DNA of 64,000 bases from Allacma fusca (taxonomy: Eukaryota > Arthropoda > Collembola > Symphypleona > Sminthuridae): contig OX359250.1 in NCBI GenBank assembly GCA_947179485.1, positions 30,762,654-30,826,653 on the forward strand. The letters run 5' to 3'. Under the pieces are notes generated by a model, which did no database searches, was not told the origin of the DNA, and was given only the letters and a program-made list of their open reading frames with translations. The stretch's first letter is position 1; each line of letters begins with the position of its first letter. This document shows positions 11,978 to 24,736 of the stretch, one piece after another. Position numbers and translations under genes: made by a program.

Positions 11978-12579
11978 TTAAACATCACATTTATCAAGTT
12001 TAAAATCGTTAGAGTCGCCGGTATTGGAGCTTTGAGGGTCACTGATACCCGGGCCATTATTATGACGAACGCCCTTCCCGCCCTCGTGAATACTTCGTAA
12101 ATGATTCTTCATTTTGTCTGGTCGTGAGAATTCCCTGGAGCAGACAGGACATGGGAATACTTTTCTCATGTTCCCTTCATGGTACAAGAAGGCATGCCGT
12201 TGGAAACTATACTTGTTCTTGAAGGTCTTCGGAATACAGAGCTTCTCACACTCGATGCAGCGATAGACTCCATCTTCGATTGAAGCGTATTTGAACAAAT
12301 CCAACCCACGAACGCTCATCTCCGACAGAGGCTCCGAATTACATATGTCCGGGGGAAGAATTCCACTAGCACCATCCATGTCAGGAACCATGAAGTCGGC
12401 CGTGTCCATTTCATCATCCTCCGGACTTGTGGCTCCACTCACCCCTCCCATCGCAGTCTCTTCAGTGTCTGAGTGCTTCTCAACCTTGACCCGTGCAGGA
12501 TTTATGGCAGGTGTGGGGATGGAGAATTGCCGGGGCATTCTTCGACGGACTCTCTGACGGTTTGATAATGGCTTCACAT
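11978..12579 (-). CDS. BTB zinc-finger gene, zinc-finger exon
   Basis: The acceptor is AATTGTGCAG at 12580-12589. The exon encodes the basic linker, an acidic region and the two C2H2 fingers, ending LDKCDV and TAA at 11978. Phase agrees with the BTB exon. In lola-type genes such finger exons are alternatives, but no other finger exon is visible in this window. Confidence 0.85.
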
Positions 12580-14372
12580 CTGCACAATTCGGTGGATACT
12601 CTATCAAATCCAATTTTTTTTCACAATTATCAGCATTTATCTACTACAAAGCAGGGTCATTCCTTCTGCAACATCATGTGTATATTACATACATAGTCAC
12701 AGTGGATCTGTAAGCATGCAGTCCTAATTCCAAATCAGTAATATTAATAATCACACATGATATAAATTCTGCAGGATTTATGAGCAACAATCAACTAGCT
12801 GACAAGCTGCCCGGAACTTCCCGGGCCGGAAAAAAAAACAAAAAAATCTCACATCCACAGCCACAATCTACTCACATGATTACTGACTCAGAGATACACA
12901 TAAATACATACTGATACATTTATCTGATTGCTTTCGTTTTTCTACACTTTTCACACATCCACACCACTCACAGTCACACACACACACACACACACACACC
13001 AACATGCCTGTACCTATACGTCCACGTCCAACACTGGATACACAATTACATACACAATTTAACGCATGCATTTTTATAATAATTACTCATTGTATTTGCA
13101 AATATTGGCTCACATAAATTCATAAAGCTTCCGAGTACATGGTTGTGTGGACGTATTTACTTATGCATTTAAAAATGCACGCATATGTATATCTACTTAT
13201 ACATACATAGATATGTATAAACGTAGCTATGTATTCATAAGGGGACGCTTGTAAATCTAATGGTATCCATGTATGGATAAGTAAATGTAAGTACACTTGT
13301 AATATAGATAGATACTTGTACAGTAAACTCTCACTATAAGAGTACCTTTTCGGAGCATATTCGCCCAGAGCAAAAATATTCATTTGTCACAATGTTATGG
13401 GCTGTCTTAAAACTGACAAGCCTTTTGGGACCTGAAGGGTTGCTCATACAAGGAGAGGTCACTGGACAAGCACAAGTGTGATTAATGTAAATTTACATAG
13501 GTGTGAACGGTATACTAGAACTCACTTCTATCTATGTGAGGTTGTTTGTACGGTGAAGCTCTGGAGGGGGATGCGGAGACAGCGTCCTTGCGAATAGTCT
13601 GTCTCCCACGCCGTCTCTTGACAGTGGTACTGGCACCCTGTGCCGGGGATTGTACTGGGGATGGTGAGGTGGACAGAAAGCTCCCTTTCTTCTGACCCCG
13701 CACAGAGGCTGAACCTTTACTTTGATTTTTACTGCTCACACTTCCGTTCACACTTGAATCACAGTTCATGTTCCCACTATTACTTTGATTGTCACTTTGA
13801 TTGGGGGATTGATTGTTACTGTCATTATTGTTAGTACTGGCACCGTTAGAATTGAACCCGAAGCCGGGCGCTGGTGGAGCCCCTGAATTCACATTAGTAT
13901 TCGTTGATGTGGTGTTTTGAGCGGGGGGGTCATTTCCATTCTGCTCACAGGACTTCTCGGAGGAGTCCTCATCATCACTCTCGAAGCTAGAAAGGCCACG
14001 AATGGACAGTGCCTCCGCCACTTTCAACACATCACTCAAGTCCTTCTCATCGATGGAGATCTCTCCCCGGTACATAAAATCTAGAAGAGTTTTTAGGTGG
14101 GAGAATTTCATGTCGTGAAAGATTAGGATGGGATGCTTCTCCCCGGGCGTCTGATTCACAAACATGGACTCGAAGTAGGGTGAACATGCCGATAGTACAA
14201 TTTTGTGTCCCTTCAAAAATTTCCCTTCCACAGCAAGCGTGACGTCGACTAGATTCTCAGACTGGAGAAGTGACTCAAAAACACTGACCATGTTCGACCG
14301 GTGATTGTTCCATTTCAAAAGGAAATGTTGACTTTGCGGCTGTGATGCGGGTTGCTGCTGCGGGAGAGTCAT
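11978..14372 (-). CDS. BTB domain C2H2 zinc-finger transcription factor (TTK/lola/broad type), two coding exons
   Basis: A nuclear DNA-binding regulator. TTK-type BTB domains dimerise, and the fingers bind DNA. Coding exons 13526-14372 and 11978-12579 join in phase (an A plus AT across the intron) to give 482 codons. The BTB spans residues 16-132, with HFLLKWNNHRSNMVSVFESL and GKFLKGHKIVLSACSPYFES typical of the arthropod TTK subgroup. A Ser/Asn/Gln-rich linker follows, then a basic AT-hook-like stretch KRRRGRQTIRK, a SUMO-consensus VKVE at 313-316, and two fingers. Finger 1 is C390-X2-C393-X17-H411-X4-H416; finger 2 is C426-X2-C429-X12-H442-X4-H447. The frame is open to an ATG at 14429, but TTACTTGCAG lies just before residue 1, so the start at 14372 fits an exon boundary better. 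The named orthologue is not certain (lola-like is closest). Confidence 0.9.
12977..13000. repeat. (CA)n microsatellite in the BTB gene intron
   Basis: Uninterrupted CA dinucleotides within the roughly 950-base intron. Confidence 0.9.
13321..13356. mobile_element. TIR-like end of a DNA transposon remnant
   Basis: CAGTAAACTCTCACTATAAG and the following bases match the general look of pogo/Tigger-type terminal repeats (CAGTARAMCTCTCTATAA). A similar stretch occurs at 16009-16044. No transposase or opposite end was found. Confidence 0.3.
13526..14372 (-). CDS. BTB zinc-finger gene, BTB-encoding exon
   Basis: It encodes MTLPQQQPASQ, the BTB domain, an acidic patch, an Asn/Ser-rich low-complexity region and the AT-hook-like basic segment. 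A strong acceptor (pyrimidine tract ending TTGCAG) puts the exon border at 14381. If that acceptor is not used, the frame extends 19 codons to 14429. The donor is GTGAGT at 13525-13520. Confidence 0.87.
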
Positions 14373-15959
14373 TTTGTACAACTGCAAGTAAATAGACAAA
14401 ATTTCATCCCGCACTCCATTCAAATCCATTACATTCTTTTGGGAAATATGCGTGACATGTTATCATCAACCACTTAAAAAATCATTTTCCTTTCATATCA
14501 GGGAAAAGTCCTCCTTCAATTATTCTGTCCCACTTACTCCCCCGGCCTTCCCAACAACTACGAACAGAACCATTAAGTATCGATTATATCTCTCCTCAGT
14601 CTTTAGTACAATAGTGTATACACACTCCCTCAAACTCGGCAGCTCGTCGCCAAGTTAAAGTTCCTTTACAGGATGGTTACTACATATACACACACAACTC
14701 CTCACATCCACGATGGAGTAAATAGACTCCTTGGACCTTCTCTACACTGCACAGTTCCCCCACTTGAGACACACAAAAATAATTGATAAACTTCCACGGA
14801 AATTTCCTACCTCAGAAAAAAAAATGTGGACAGCCCAATTCCAAAGAGCAGTTTTCCTTTTAAAAATGCAACGTATTACTGCTCCGATGGTCACCAACCT
14901 CAGAGAGGAGCACCAAATTTCACTAATATTTTGCTACTCGTTTCTTGAAGGGAGTAAACGTTCACTCCAAGTAGAGCTCACGATCAGCCATGCCTCAGTC
15001 AAAACTGATCCACCCTTATCACAGAGAATGCTCAACCACGGATCGAGATAACGACATAACCTTGAAACCCCCTCAGAAGTATCCTCCTTTGCTATTAACA
15101 CTGTCTATAAAATCCAAACCCCATATGATATTTTACACAGGAATGGTTTTTAAAAAAAAACCTCCACACTTTCAACTCCTTCAAAATCTCACTCAATACT
15201 TAGAATTATCACAGGGTAAGAAATCAATCAGAAATGCTAAAACTACCGGACATATTTTTCAAGGATTTCCATCTCCCACTCAAAGCACCATCTCCCCTGA
15301 AATCCCATCCATTCCTACTTTTGTAATTGTAAGTGCGAGCCATTCACTACCATGTTTAATTTAGAAATAAATCAAATTTGCGTCTCTCAAAATAATCACT
15401 ACACCAGAAGATTTACTTCTGGTGTTGGTACAGTAATTAACTATTATCTGTCAGCTCTGGAGCAGTATACTGTATTATAGTAGCATACTATAGTATTATA
15501 GTAGTGTGTTATGATGCAGTTAGATTTTTTGTATATAAATAGATATACACACATATGTACATATGTAGTATGTGTGTATCTCCAGAATTCTACTTGTAGG
15601 GAGATACAGATGCCAAAAATGCATTTACAGGAGAAAATCAAGTTAGTTGGGAAATGCCAGAGGCAGTGATTTCCACGTCTGTCCATTCACTTTCACTCTT
15701 TGGACTGTACCCGATGGTCTAGGTAGGTTTTACTGGGGGAAGGTATGCTACAGCATCCGAGGACTCTCAGCAGGTACATGTTTATATACTAGTGTCCGGA
15801 AGAAAATACTTCCTTTGTATAGAAAATGTTTCTTGTACAAATCTAGGGACGGTCTCTCCCCTTTGATAATAAGTGATTTAATCAAGGAGCAATTTCAGGA
15901 CCGTTGGAACACTGTTACATTTCAATTGGTGTTTCTTTTTTGAAAAATATAAAGAAAGG

Positions 15960-16260
15960 GAGTCTCCGTTTGAGGATGGAATCCCACGGAGGAAGGAGTA
16001 TATTATAGAGTGTACTTTCTCTATAAGAGACCCCTTTCATGGAGTATTTCCTCTATGGGAGGGAAATTATTGGGACACGTTCCCATTTACCACAGGGTTT
16101 TATATTTTCTCCGTATAAGAGCATCCCAGTATAAAAGACTCGGGCTTTTGCTACTTTTAAGGGTGCTCGGAGACAGAGGGTGCCCTGTGTAGAGTCTCCC
16201 CCCGCCTGTACACTATATTGTATATAGAGAGTATTAATAACCATGGTATTCTCTCAACTC
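15960..16260. mobile_element. Decayed TIR-bearing element or degenerate repeat
   Basis: TTTCTCTATAAGAGACCCCT at 16015-16034 resembles the stretch at 13329, and TATAAGAGCATCCC and TATAAAAGACTC follow at short intervals. This looks like an old pogo-like MITE or a repeat derived from its end. There is no coding capacity. Confidence 0.3.
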
Positions 16261-16814
16261 TCCCCACAAGTCTTTTAGATATTGATTGATTTCTTTCCGC
16301 ACCTTTGGGCTCAAACTAGGAGCTCCTATTTCCCCCCTCTTAAAATCTACCCGTCCGTTTACCATTTACAACTTCCTTCAGTACAGTAAATAGTCGACCC
16401 TGTACCATCCTATCTACATACAAGTTTCATTTTTAGAGAGGGAATAGAACAGCTCATGACAACATCCCCACAGCTGCTGGGAACCGTTTGTGCCTCTAAT
16501 CAGGCAAGACTGTTTAAATGAGTGACGGAGCATTAATGCAAATTACACATCGTATGAAATTATCATATTTACAATAATTGCTTCATTCACAAACCTCCCA
16601 GAGTAAGCCGAGCTGATGCTATGTACAATCCCCAATTTCCATTACCGCTACAACAACATCCTCACGACTTTCACACCTCATCCCGTCTAAACTTCGACAC
16701 CCTATTATATTTTACAGCTACCTTCAAAATACAAAGTTAACCATGCGCAGCCCATCTCCTCTAACCCTCTACTATACTACTACAAACCTACATGGACCTT
16801 CATATCCACACATT

Positions 16815-16838
16815 CCACACACACACACACACACACAG
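16815..16838. repeat. (CA)n microsatellite
   Basis: About twelve CA units. Confidence 0.9.
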
Positions 16839-17913
16839 TGGAAATCCCGACAAAAACTATGTGGCTCCAGAATGGAGCAGCTATGGATATAACCCCACTA
16901 AATCTTCCACTTACTTGAACGGATATAGGATTTTAGCACGTTAAATTGCACAACCCCGTGTGTTCCTCGAGGAGAGACACTGACTTTGTATACTACACCT
17001 CCCCAAAATCACCTTCTGACCTGCCGTCTAGTCTAATGAGATAAGCTGGTATTGTTTTGTTTGGATTTGCATCCCTAGCTCTTCATTTCACACTGCTCAC
17101 AATGTACACAATGTAAATATGATCCTTGAGTTGAATGAATTACTTTTGATAAGCTCAAGTTTATCAACATCCGTGCATTAGACTCACCACAATCAGCCCA
17201 TTTGTACATGCACCAACCCTGGCATAGATATACCCCTCTTGGCTCTGTCATAGTTGTACGTATCTACATACAACTCATACTTAATGCTCAACCAGCTCCA
17301 TATCCAGCTCATACCTACCCCATACTTACATACATGCCACAAGGACCTATTACTAGGAGCCAACTACTGAGAGTAGGGAATTTTAGCTCTACGCAATATA
17401 CGTACATACATAGCACGCAACTGTCCGCATGTGTTTATCTGCAAATGCATCCCATGTTTTAGGAGCAAGTCCAGATCATATGAAGGGACAACGTGAGTGT
17501 ACACGTCAGTGTGGAGCTGAGAGATGTGGGTAAAAAATGTGTGTGACCAAGTAAATACCCTTGGTAACAAGAGCATGGAGGGAGGAGGTACAGAGTAGTG
17601 TCCGTACAAGTAAACAGAAATCATAGACGTGAGTAACTGGGAAAGTAAATAGAATTTATACGTAGGTAAATGTAATTACAGGGGACAAAGACTAAAATCC
17701 CAGATGATGCAACCATTTAAATCCTTATGACAACAACGGAGAATCTCCAACTCCCTCCTTAAGGGTTAATAGTTTGACACAGGGGAAACTGAGATCTATG
17801 ACTGGAATATTGAGCAGAGCACTGTAATTGACCAGGGTACCGTTCCAGCCAGGGAGAGCGTGTAACTTTCAAAGGTGTTGCAAGACTTGGACCCATACCT
17901 GTCCTGCTTTATG

Positions 17914-17914
<1 letters not shown>

Positions 17915-17953
<39 letters not shown>

Positions 17954-17988
17954 ACACATACACACACACATATACACACACTCACACT
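17915..17988. repeat. (CA)n compound microsatellite
   Basis: A long CA run with CT and TA interruptions. Confidence 0.93.
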
Positions 17989-18486
17989 TAGTAGGTAAAA
18001 ATGTAAACGTGCTTCCCGTAGAGGATCTTACATCATCAATGTTTACTTGTGAACTGCTACGGACGTAAGACAAGATATAACAAACCGGAAAATTAACACG
18101 GTCAATTTATGTACAAGGAGAAATCATCAGGGCCTGACGACTCTGCCCCATATACTCTTTAAAAACTGTGAGGAATATTTAAGAATTAGGAAAGCTCACA
18201 TTGAGATGAGAGTGGTGGTAAGTAGTGTTTAAATGACTGAGGGCTTGGGGCTCTATCGGTCAATAAGCACATCTGTGTACCCACCTCTATCTCTCTGGTA
18301 GTTGAAGTCAATAGGAAAGTGGATTTAAAATATTCCCTCCTGAGTCAGTAATGTTTACATATCTGAGCTAGCAAGAGTTTTGAGAAAAGACGAGTCCTGT
18401 TCAACTGAAGGTTTTAAAAAGGGAGCGAGATTTTTATGCATGAAATCAACACGCTAATTATAAGCCAGTATATTTGTGGAGTGGTA

Positions 18487-18520
18487 GTGTGTGTGTGTGA
18501 GTGTGAGTGTGAGTGTGTAT

Positions 18521-18554
<34 letters not shown>
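18487..18554. repeat. (GT)n compound microsatellite
   Basis: GT run with GAGTGT interruptions. It lies about 500 bases from the CA tract at 17.9 kb and in the opposite sense. Confidence 0.93.
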
Positions 18555-19162
18555 TGGAAATTATATATTTACAGATGCTCTGAAGCTTCAGCACACGGCC
18601 CTCCAAGTCCTGACGTGTACAGCTCATAAGAGAGATAACTAATAGGGCGTATTTATACCGCAGAGCTTGAGCAAGCCCATATAGTCACAATAACTGTATA
18701 TACACTATTTGTCACTCTGTATTAAAAAAAAATACTTGGAGTTCCTAACACCCACAACACCCCATCCCCCCCTCCGTTAAAAACTACACGAGCATTGTCT
18801 TCTGCCACACACTCTCCTCAAATCACTCACATGCTCCAAAACGCACATCTCACTTAAATACAGTCCCATTTAACCAGGAATAATTCATAAAATCTAGAGC
18901 GTGGACGGAGAAGCACCACAATTTATATATACGAAAGTAACTTCAGCAGAATCACCAACCCCTTTGGCCAAATTAAACAATAACTGTGGGATCTGCGCCG
19001 AGAGTCCTCAGGTCTCAAAACTACACCCTGTATTTGAGAAACTCGGGAAACATTTTCCTCCAAAAGAGATGGGAAAAATAATGGAGCACTGTCCAAAAAC
19101 AGAGGATTGACCAAAATCCCGATAAATTTCCAATTCCGATAATTATTACGGAAAAAGTCCAT

Positions 19163-19213
19163 GAGAGAGAGAGTGCGAGCAGAGAGAGTCTGAGAGAGAG
19201 AGAGAGAGAGAGG
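19163..19213. repeat. (GA)n microsatellite, interrupted
   Basis: GA runs separated by GTGCGAGC and TC. Confidence 0.9.
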
Positions 19214-19492
19214 AGGCCCAAACTTGTAAACACAACAGAGAGTAACTAACTTACCTGTATTCGCCGTCGATATTAGTGAGTGTGTGACTGAGATCAAGAT
19301 GAGGAAAAAAAAGTTGAAATTTTTTAGACTGAGTGAACAGCTCCGACAGCTGAGATGGCCAAAGAAGCCGGGTGGTTATATTTTCAAGTAGAACAGTAGA
19401 AATGAAGAGAATGTGAATTGTACGGGTAATGTCGGACTTTTTCAAGAAGACGAGGGTGAGGAAGCCATTTAGTTTTAGTTGAGGAGAGAGAG

Positions 19493-19521
19493 AGAGCCAG
19501 AGCCAGAGCCAGAGCCAGAGC
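19493..19521. repeat. (AGAGCC)n hexanucleotide repeat
   Basis: Between four and five perfect AGAGCC units adjoining a short GA run. Confidence 0.9.
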
Positions 19522-19950
19522 GGAGGATAGTTGTACAGTATAGTTTCTGGTGGTGTCGGGGAAAAACAGTATTTTATAGGATTTGATGTGTGTTGTGCAT
19601 GTTGCATGCAGGCTGGCTGGTCGTGAAGTAAAGTATTAAGAGTGTATAAGGCAAGAGTATAGGTAGAGGAGGGCGAAGTTAGCTGGAGAGATAAAATTAT
19701 CCATCGTGTTCCATCGGTCGGTCGGGGAGGAAACGAAAGGGTGGTGGTTTAAACGAGGCAGTCGCAAAGCACAGGGCGTAATGTCGAACTAGCAGTCATC
19801 ATAATGTGTACAATATAGACGAGAGACCTCGAGTAGAAAAGGTGAAGCCTGGTTTCTCCTAGCTATTTACTTTTCTAACAGCCGAGCCCGTTGCATGTGT
19901 ACTACGACTCTCCGTCTATAATCCATCGTTCCTTCCCTCTCTACCACCAC

Positions 19951-20039
19951 ACACTCTCTCTCTCTCTCTCTCTCTCTACCCCTTACCCCCCAATTGTCTC
20001 TAGTTCCAACCACGCTCCTCTCTCAGATCCTCTCTCAAA

Positions 20040-20067
<28 letters not shown>
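19951..20067. repeat. Adjacent (CT)n and (CA)n microsatellites
   Basis: A CT run at about 19952-19977 and a CA run at about 20040-20066, separated by CT-rich sequence. Confidence 0.9.
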
Positions 20068-20070
<3 letters not shown>

Positions 20071-23000
20071 GAGACTCACCCGCCTCCCCTAAAAAAACAC
20101 CAGACCTTAACTAACGTCCATCAATTTCACTCGAAACATCATCCCCACCAGAATACCCCCTACCAAAAATAATCCCAGGGCTAGTAGTAGTTCCTTCATC
20201 CATCCATCCACGTATAACCTCCAACGGGTCCAACTCCATCCGGAGAAGTGTAACGCAGGGGGTAATGAACATATTGTGATGTCAATGGGGGAAACGTTTG
20301 TTTAATTCCGATACCCATTTACATGCAGACAATTCCCAACTCAGGTTCATAGAAACCAACCCGTTTTTCTCCCCCATTGTTTCTTTCACACTAGTAGACA
20401 GTACTGTGTAGTAGAGAGGCCCATACATGAATAAGCCCACTCCACTTATGAAATAACAAATTACCCATAAAATGTTCCTAGCAGTAAAATTAATCCTGTA
20501 AATTTCTACGTCATTAATTTGCAATTGTAAACAGCCTCCACTTTGTACGCACTCCCTCTCTTCAAATGCATTAGGGATAGACAATCAATGGGACTCGGGT
20601 TTCGTCTGTTTGCCTATTATTTTGATATATATTAGGTATAGATATAGATATGTATATGTATATACCTCCAATAAGTGGATAGGGTTTCAAAGCACGTCTT
20701 TTATAAACAACCTCACACGAGAGAGAGAGAGAGAGCGGATCCTGAGGATATGGACTGGAGACCGCCACCCTAGACAATTCCTCCTTCACCTAATTCCACG
20801 GACCCTTTAAAAATGTAGAAAAGTTTTTGTAATTTTTCTTTCCACCCAAAATTTAGGCATGGTAAGGAGTCTTCAGGTCTGCTGTGTATAATGAAAATCC
20901 ACCTACGCATACGGTTTGCAAAATTGAGTGGCACAGTGTGCACATGCATATTTAATGCATGTATATGAGGAGGCTGGATTTTTTTTTTCAGGGAGAATAG
21001 CAAACCTTTATTTGGCTTTTGCATATGTATACAGTCACTGCTCAATTTAACTACAACGTTGGTGCTTCCTATCTCTCTGTCTTTTTCTGTGTGTACTCGG
21101 CAGTCACCTTTAAATTCACTGGGACGAATGAACGTAAATAAACGCATATTTTTTTTTCTGTCCCTCTGAGAATGCACGTACTGTAAATACCTCTCAAAAT
21201 GCATATATTGTGGGTCCCTCTGAAGATGCATATATTGTGGGTCCCTCTGAAGATTCATATATTGTGGGTCCCTCTGAAGAGTGCATGTATTGCGAGGCCC
21301 TGTGAAGATGCATATATTCTGGGATCCTGTGAAGATGCATATATTGTGGGACCCTGTGAAGATGCATATACAAGTATTGTGGGTCTCTAAGAAAATGCAT
21401 ATATTATGAGTCCCTCTTGGATATAGTGTGGATGCCGGTGGAAATGCATGTATAAAAATACAGAGTTAAATGTGTTCATAGAATATTTAGAGACGAGTGA
21501 TGCAGAGGAACTCGGCCAGTGCTGAGTTAGCATGACATGAGTGCATCCTTGGAAGTTTGCATTTCCACCCTCGCCGATAAGACGGAAATTTGATAGAGCT
21601 TATGGAGAGTGATTGGAGCTGGAGATTAAAATTACATGTGGCTGATGACTTGACGAACTTACCATATGAGATGACTCGTGGACTGTCTGAGTAGACCAGG
21701 TAGATAGTTCTATCTATCATCCCGACCTGGTGGTGGTGAACGCAAATAAATCATGCTTAGGTTCATTGGTACACATTAATGTGAAGGCTGGCACGAGCAA
21801 CACTCCAAGCATAATAGTAAATCTAGAAGACAGGGCCGGAGAATCAGTACAGTGTGTGTGTGTGTGTATATGTATGTGCGTGGAAACATAGTAGTGGGTT
21901 TTTGCATACCAGGACCCCTGCTCTGGCAATGTGTTTGAAAAGTAGGAAGAGAGGTTTTTAGCAGTGGAGCTTTAGACACATTCGCAAAAGATACTCCAAC
22001 TTGTAGATATAGAAAGTGTACAAGTACATACACATCTCGACCAGGCACACATGAAAGGGTTTTCCTTCCCTCTCCCTCTTTGGCTTGGTTTTGGTTGTTA
22101 CCCATCCGGTCGATAATGCGAAAGAATCTTCCTCCAACACCACCATCACACCACCCACCCGCTCTACGTAGAAACTACCCGGTTTCCCCCATGTCATTTT
22201 AAATGCCAGTGTCGGTAGAGTACGTCGTCACATCACCATCATTAATGTAACTCATGTATTTTTCCTCAAACATTTTCCCTCCTCTCCCACTAATGGCATT
22301 GTAATAGTTTAAGCTCTGCTCTGGGACCCCGTCCTTACAGGGGTGAGGTGAAATCTACCCGGGTCTCTCCAGTCAGCACATTAAACTCAGATTAGGACCT
22401 TTTTTATGGCCAACTCAACTCCTCCGAACACCCGAGTCAGGCAGGACAATCTCCGTGTCAACTCTCCCGTTTAAACTTCAAAGGGTGCTAAACTCAACCA
22501 TTAAAAACTCACAACCTGGAGGACATGCCATATCCCTCAATACGTCTTTTTCAAAATCCACTCCTACATTTCAATCTATATGACCAAATTTTCAAGCTCT
22601 ACTCCCAAATTGCAAATTAAGCTTAAACATCTCGGACTGTACATGTAATAATTGTACATGTTATAATTGTATCTACATGTAATAATCATACATGACATAA
22701 CATATCCTTGCAAATCTTACAATGTATTTTAAGACGTCAAAGCACATTTTTTCCTACAACTCCGAATAAAGGACATACATGTCAAATCCCATAGTTTGAA
22801 TGGAACGGAATCACACTTTATTTACCTCTCGCCCGCACAGCTGTACATTTCCAATTGAGGACTGGAACGGTCCTGGTTGTAACACACGTTTTCATCTATT
22901 AATAGAGAAGTTTATGGAAGTTCAGGACCACTCACTCTCTACATGTATAATTATTACAGGCATCATACACATATAGATACAATAACATAACCTCCCCAAG

Positions 23001-24736
23001 CTTTGCACAACATAACTCCGAGACTGTGTACAACTTCCACATCCCCACAGATGTGGGCTCCACTAATGAGTCTGAATGTGCCCAACCAGGTTAAAACTGT
23101 AGCTATTTAGAGTCTCATTAATATTGTTATAGGATATAGAGGAAGCTTTTGACCTTAAATTCCACCTTTTCTTACACCTCCTGGGTGAATTTTCTCCCGG
23201 AGATATCCCAAGATGTAGATACCCTCCAGATAAATTACTCATACTCTCATAGGAATGCAATTGTCGGTGGTTGTAGGAATGACAAAATATTAGGGGATCT
23301 TCAGTGGAACAAAAGTAATAGGTTTACGCCTTGTCGGTGTGATCCCACTAGTACCCAAATCTGAGGGTGTACTGACATATACATACATTATATTTATGCA
23401 CGCATTTATTGGATACAGCTGGAAATTATAGATAATTACTATAGGGCTGCATCAATTCTGACCAACTTTGTGACATCGGAGTGCTCACTTAATCATATCA
23501 AGGCGCATAATAATAGCACTATACCCTTCTACTACTTTGGAAGTTGTCTGACTCTGGGAAATCCTCATCTCACGCTTCCAGACTCGGACGTTGTGTTGGT
23601 TTCTAGATATATGCATCTATCTGTAATTATCTACAGACATGGGGCACTATGTATTTGGAATATATGTCCTCTGGACTGAAGAACTGAACAAAAGCCTTCT
23701 CATTAATTCAATTTACCCAATTATTTCAAACACTGACTCCTAACAAGAAGGAGTTGCTGAGCTTATGGTAACTGTCCCATTTTATCAGAGGAGTCCTACA
23801 CAAGATACAAACAAATCATACATCCTGAGACCTTGATCCCATCGTTTAACTTAATTACTTGAAAAATTGCCAGTAAGGCAATAGCCTCCTTCTTATTGTC
23901 CCAAAATGAAAATCCCTTTCCCAGGACTCATTTGTATACACCCTCAAACATGTCCTTCTGGAGTTGGAGTCAATAATCCCCTCGTTATTCCCAAACTATA
24001 CACCAAAAGTATCTATTCCAAATCCAATGGGAAAGGTTAAGAGGATTTGGGGCAGGAATGATATACCGTATCATTTCAACAGTTCCCTCAGCTTCCCTTT
24101 GTAAGTAATTATATGTCCATCAGGAGGGCTGTCACTACAGGGTACACTTATACAGATAATACGCCAAATATAATACCTCAGATATTTTGACACTTGAAAA
24201 AAAAATTCTCATCTTTGTGGTCGAGCTCCTTGGAAGCCACGAATAATCAAAATTGATAAAATGAGCAGTGTCAAGAAAAGAGCATCCCTTTGAGCATGCC
24301 ACAAATCAAAAGACCAAGGAACCACCACCCTGGGTAAAATAGAAATGCATAGAATAAAGAATAGAATTACTACAATATCGGCTCTGACAGGGGAGGAAAT
24401 AATGTGATGCAAATAATAGCATTATAGAAAGGAAAAATAAATCCACATCCTCCAACTTCTTCAAACAGAGTGAGAGAGAGAGAGAGAGGACCTCAAGGGC
24501 AAAATAATACTCAAAAGTCAAAAGAGGGAAGTTGAATGGGAATGGGAATTGAAAACGAAAGTAATCAAATTGCATTTGAAGGAAACGTGCGCTCAAACAA
24601 AAATAAATCCGTGCATTCCTATACTTATAGTGAACCCTGGATCCGGGTAAGTTGGACGGAGCTCAGCCCGACCTCAGCACTCTCTTTTGTCCTCAAAACA
24701 CCGGCTCTCCTTCTCACCACATCTCATTCAACCCAT
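20068..24736. other. Non-coding region with a 27-bp minisatellite
   Basis: No gene is supported. A minus-strand frame at 20282-20584 has one hydrophobic stretch (NILWVICYFISGVGLFMYGP) but no family match I can make. The rest is AT-rich with the minisatellite at 21.2 kb and TACATGTAATAAT repeated at about 22640-22700. Confidence 0.4.
21171..21455. repeat. 27-bp minisatellite, about eight to nine units
   Basis: Three units at 21199-21279 are nearly identical (ATGCATATATTGTGGGTCCC then TCTGAAG). Units at 21280-21420 have diverged, with lengths of 26, 27, 28 and 33. The 27-base period keeps frames open on both strands, which explains the repeated MHILWVPLK and MHLHRDPQY-like translations. No coding role is supported. 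Confidence 0.95.

Larger units (their letters stand above)
14430..20000. other. Non-coding region upstream of the BTB gene
   Basis: Likely contains 5' non-coding exons and promoter of the minus-strand BTB gene, none of which can be placed. Open frames here are short and repeat-derived. Content is mainly CA/GT and GA/CT microsatellites and a decayed transposon-like stretch near 15.96-16.26 kb. Confidence 0.4.

Noticed and set aside
20770-21258. 162-codon minus-strand frame with repeated QRDPQYMH
   Set aside because: The repeat part is the 27-bp minisatellite; the rest has no recognisable motif.
21171-21455. CRISPR-like array
   Set aside because: Units are contiguous without spacers and the DNA is eukaryotic; this is a minisatellite.
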